A stretch of DNA of 46,731 nucleotides from Bacteroidales bacterium (GTDB taxonomy: Bacteria; Bacteroidota; Bacteroidia; Bacteroidales; VadinHA17). How positions within the stretch are numbered: the stretch's first letter is position 1; every line of letters begins with the position of its first letter. This document shows positions 43,955-46,731 of the stretch, in pieces. Position numbers and translations under genes: made by a program. The DNA is taken from the NCBI GenBank assembly GCA_017999895.1, contig JAGNKY010000019.1, positions 1 to 46,731 on the forward strand, written 5' to 3'. The notes beneath the pieces were generated by a model. That model ran no database searches. It was not told where the DNA came from and saw only the letters and a program-made list of their open reading frames with translations.

Positions 43955-44746
43955 ATGAAAAAGCTACCGGTAACGGTATTTTTTCTTTTGTGTTATATAA
44001 CTTTATACAGTCAGGGTGAAATTGATCAGCAACAGGCCATTATTTTCAGAAGCGAACGCACTTTTGGTGTTTCATTAAACACGGACGGTTACGGCATTGG
44101 CTACAGGGAAGGGAAGAGAATTGATTATTTCAACAGACGGCTTCTCGAGTTCGACTTTGTATCGCTCAAACATCCCAAAGAAGTCAGGCTTTCGAATCCA
44201 GCCTATCAAACTCCTGGCTCTTTTGTCTTCGGAAAAAAGAATGCAATAGCAGTGCTTCGGGGAGGTATTGGACATCAGAAAGAAATTTATGAAAAAGCCG
44301 ACCTTGGAGGCGTTGCAATACGATACTTCTACACCGCCGGTCCTGCTTTGTGTTTCTATAAACCAATCTATTACAAAATACTGAAATTTGTAGGTTCATA
44401 CGAAGCCGAGATTATCGAGGAAAAATTCGATATTAAAAAGCACGATCCCACAATGATTTATGGGAAAAGCTCTTTTTTCAAAGGTATAGAAGAAACAAGG
44501 GTTCTTCCAGGAATTTATGGTAAAGCAGGTTTCAATTTCGAATACAGCAAACAGAACAAAGTGATTCATGCGATTGAAATCGGTTCGCAGATTAACCTTT
44601 TCCCAAAGAAAATTCCAATAATGGATGTAGCAGAAAACAAAGCTATTTTCTTTTCTCTTTTTGCCAGCTATCGTTTTGGAATTGTAATTGACCCTTTAAA
44701 TCCGGAATCGAACAAACTATCGAATATTTTCAAAAAGAACAAATAA
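43955..44746 (+). CDS. Secreted beta-rich hypothetical protein
   Basis: Protein of about 263 residues. I chose the ATG at 43955 because it begins a signal peptide (MKKLPVTVFFLLCYITLYSQ); a longer frame from 43829 would overlap the small lipoprotein gene and add 42 residues without signal character. The mature part is rich in alternating strands (TFGVSLNTDGYGIGYREGKR, NAIAVLRGGIGHQKEIYEK, GIYGKAGFNFEYSKQNKVI, IFFSLFASYRFGIVI), like an outer-membrane barrel. No named family is recognised. The close link with the small lipoprotein suggests joint function in the envelope. Confidence 0.7.
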   Translation: MKKLPVTVFFLLCYITLYSQGEIDQQQAIIFRSERTFGVSLNTDGYGIGYREGKRIDYFNRRLLEFDFVSLKHPKEVRLSNPAYQTPGSFVFGKKNAIAVLRGGIGHQKEIYEKADLGGVAIRYFYTAGPALCFYKPIYYKILKFVGSYEAEIIEEKFDIKKHDPTMIYGKSSFFKGIEETRVLPGIYGKAGFNFEYSKQNKVIHAIEIGSQINLFPKKIPIMDVAENKAIFFSLFASYRFGIVIDPLNPESNKLSNIFKKNK

Positions 44747-44792
44747 AATCATTTTCTTTTATTCTGTTAAACTTAAATTATTCATTTTTTTT

Positions 44793-44800
44793 TATTTTTG
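44793..44800 (+). promoter_or_regulatory. -7 element of gapA
   Basis: TATTTTTG fits TAnnTTTG, 35 nt before the gapA start codon, in a T-rich tract. The -33 box is not clear. Confidence 0.4.
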
Positions 44801-44817
44801 GCAGTTCAAAGTATTAA

Positions 44818-45840
<1,023 letters not shown>

Positions 45841-45864
45841 TTTTTCATTCTATAAATTAAATCT

Positions 45865-45922
45865 AAACCCCTGTCCTGACTATCATATAATAACTGGTTA
45901 TTCAAGGACAGGGGTTTTTTTT
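45865..45922 (+). terminator. Intrinsic terminator of gapA
   Basis: AAACCCCTGTCCT (45865-45877) pairs perfectly with AGGACAGGGGTTT (45905-45917), and the run TTTTTTTT lies at 45915-45922. The loop is about 27 nt. It lies 25 nt after the gapA stop codon; the reverse reading could also serve the convergent SiaC-like gene. Confidence 0.9.
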
Positions 45923-45950
45923 AAATGAATAGAAGGTAATCCGAACATGT

Positions 45951-46325
45951 TCAAATCATCTCTATTGTAAGGGGAATACCGGCAGTATCACGGTAATGTT
46001 CTCCAAGTTCCAGCATAGCTTCATCGTCTTCTTCATAAAGCCATCTTATATTAACCTTCTTTCCTTTGTTTATATAATTTGCAAGCTTCTTGAGAATTTC
46101 ATAAAGAAATTTTGAAGAGCCGCTGTTAATATATTCAAGTATAAAATCAACATCCAGATTATCAGATGTTTTAAAATGATCTGTAATCCATTCGTCAAGT
46201 CTTTTGAAAATAGCTTCTGGATTTTCAGGTATTGAACGTCCTTTCACTTCAAGCATGTTTTTCTCAGGGTAATAATACATACCCGGACAATTTTTACGCT
46301 CTTCCTGTATAATCAACTTTTCCAT
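45951..46325 (-). CDS. SiaC-family regulatory phosphoprotein (DUF1987)
   Basis: Cytosolic protein of 124 residues of the DUF1987/SiaC family. In Pseudomonas aeruginosa SiaC, reversible phosphorylation at Thr68 by SiaB/SiaA controls diguanylate cyclase activity and aggregation. Here the same place is Ser68 in ILEYINSGSSKFLYE, so phosphorylation remains possible. MYYYPEKNMLEVKGRSIPEN and NIRWLYEEDDEAMLELGEHY are family traits. No SiaB-type kinase, PP2C phosphatase or GGDEF gene lies in the window, so the partner system is unknown. It follows an ABC-type permease gene by 11 nt. Confidence 0.85.
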   Translation of the reverse strand: MEKLIIQEERKNCPGMYYYPEKNMLEVKGRSIPENPEAIFKRLDEWITDHFKTSDNLDVDFILEYINSGSSKFLYEILKKLANYINKGKKVNIRWLYEEDDEAMLELGEHYRDTAGIPLTIEMI

Positions 46326-46336
46326 ATCTGTTAATT

Positions 46337-46731
46337 TTATTCATATCTTAAGGCTTCAATAGGGTCAATATTAGCAGCTTTAACCGCCGGTGCATAACCT
46401 GAAACAATACCGACAATAAAACATACTATTACTCCTGTAATAACCCAAAGCCATGGAATAACAAAACTCGATTTAAGCAGCGATGATACTATATTACCTA
46501 TCAGTACGCCGAGAAATATGCCGAATATTCCTCCAAGCTGCCCTATTATAACCGATTCAAATAGAAACTGAGATTTTATTGTGGAAGTCTTTGCTCCAAC
46601 AGCTTTGCGAGTTCCTATTTCTCGTGTTCGTTCGGTTACAGAAACAAGCATGATGTTCATAAGTCCAACGGAAGCACCGAATAGAGTTACAATTCCAATA
46701 ATTGTTGCTGCAAGTGTAACATATTTTATAT
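46337..46731 (-). CDS. MacB/FtsX-type ABC transporter permease, C-terminal part
   Basis: The coding frame runs through the window edge, so only the last 131 residues are seen. They begin [20 protein letters not shown] with no start. Typical of the MacB/FtsX permease fold are [25 protein letters not shown] (the loop that contacts the ATPase), three membrane segments, and the end [19 protein letters not shown]. It would export peptides, lipoprotein-like or antibiotic substrates together with an ATPase and a periplasmic adaptor outside the window. Substrate unknown. Confidence 0.88.
   Translation of the reverse strand, partial: IKYVTLAATIIGIVTLFGASVGLMNIMLVSVTERTREIGTRKAVGAKTSTIKSQFLFESVIIGQLGGIFGIFLGVLIGNIVSSLLKSSFVIPWLWVITGVIVCFIVGIVSGYAPAVKAANIDPIEALRYE

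Overview
The window looks like a chromosomal segment of a Bacteroidota bacterium, probably from the order Bacteroidales/Marinilabiliales. The evidence is a TamL-type lipoprotein BamA homologue, PorT of the type IX secretion/gliding machinery, an S46 dipeptidyl-peptidase, the DUF3467 gene next to rpoC, and several promoters of the Bacteroidota form TTG-N19-TAnnTTTG. No rRNA or CRISPR array is visible.

Left arm, about 1-10,480: AT-rich accessory DNA. It opens with the decayed right end of an IS21-family element (istB remnant plus 24-bp terminal direct repeats). A run of unrelated plus-strand genes follows: nhaA, a DUF4038/GH140-like glycosidase, a 49-codon ORF, a TerB-like protein, a MazE/MazF-type toxin-antitoxin pair and a DUF2975 + YozG-type regulator pair. 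A dead IS1595-family transposase on the minus strand interrupts the run. Most of these genes end at, or just before, long imperfect inverted repeats whose outer arms contain TAAC...GTTA. Together with the uniform orientation and the lack of functional links, this resembles an integrase-less array of gene cassettes (attC-like sites). It is the most interesting structure in the window. The arm ends with an SDR-like reductase, a broken lipoprotein gene, an outer-membrane beta-barrel protein and a small membrane protein.

Core, about 10,488-31,130, almost all minus strand: a housekeeping operon (DUF2520 dehydrogenase, KdsC-like HAD phosphatase, UbiA prenyltransferase, Maf, S46 peptidase with the DPP11-type Arg), then the transcription/translation block. 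Read in the direction of transcription this block is rpsU, xerC/D-like recombinase, hpf, tRNA-Thr(TGT), tRNA-Tyr(GTA), tRNA-Gly(TCC), tRNA-Thr(GGT), tuf, tRNA-Trp(CCA), secE, nusG, rplK, rplA, rplJ, rplL, rpoB, rpoC, DUF3467. The order from thrU to rpoC is the same as in Escherichia coli. A terminator-like hairpin with a U-tract separates rplL from rpoB and probably attenuates transcription into the RNA polymerase genes.

Right arm, about 31,200-46,731: envelope and metabolic genes. These are a helix-hairpin-helix protein, tamL, a divergent TrmH-family RNA methyltransferase, a COG2509 flavoprotein, porT, menG/ubiE, an SDR dehydrogenase, a PHP-domain phosphodiesterase, a nitroreductase, mscL, a small lipoprotein with a secreted partner, gapA with a clear terminator, a SiaC/DUF1987 protein and the C-terminal end of a MacB/FtsX-type ABC permease cut by the window edge. 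Between the nitroreductase and mscL lies about 1.7 kb without genes. It holds a REP-like palindrome array with a 260-bp tandem duplication, an AATCCGYG-rich repeat and CCAATCAT minisatellites.
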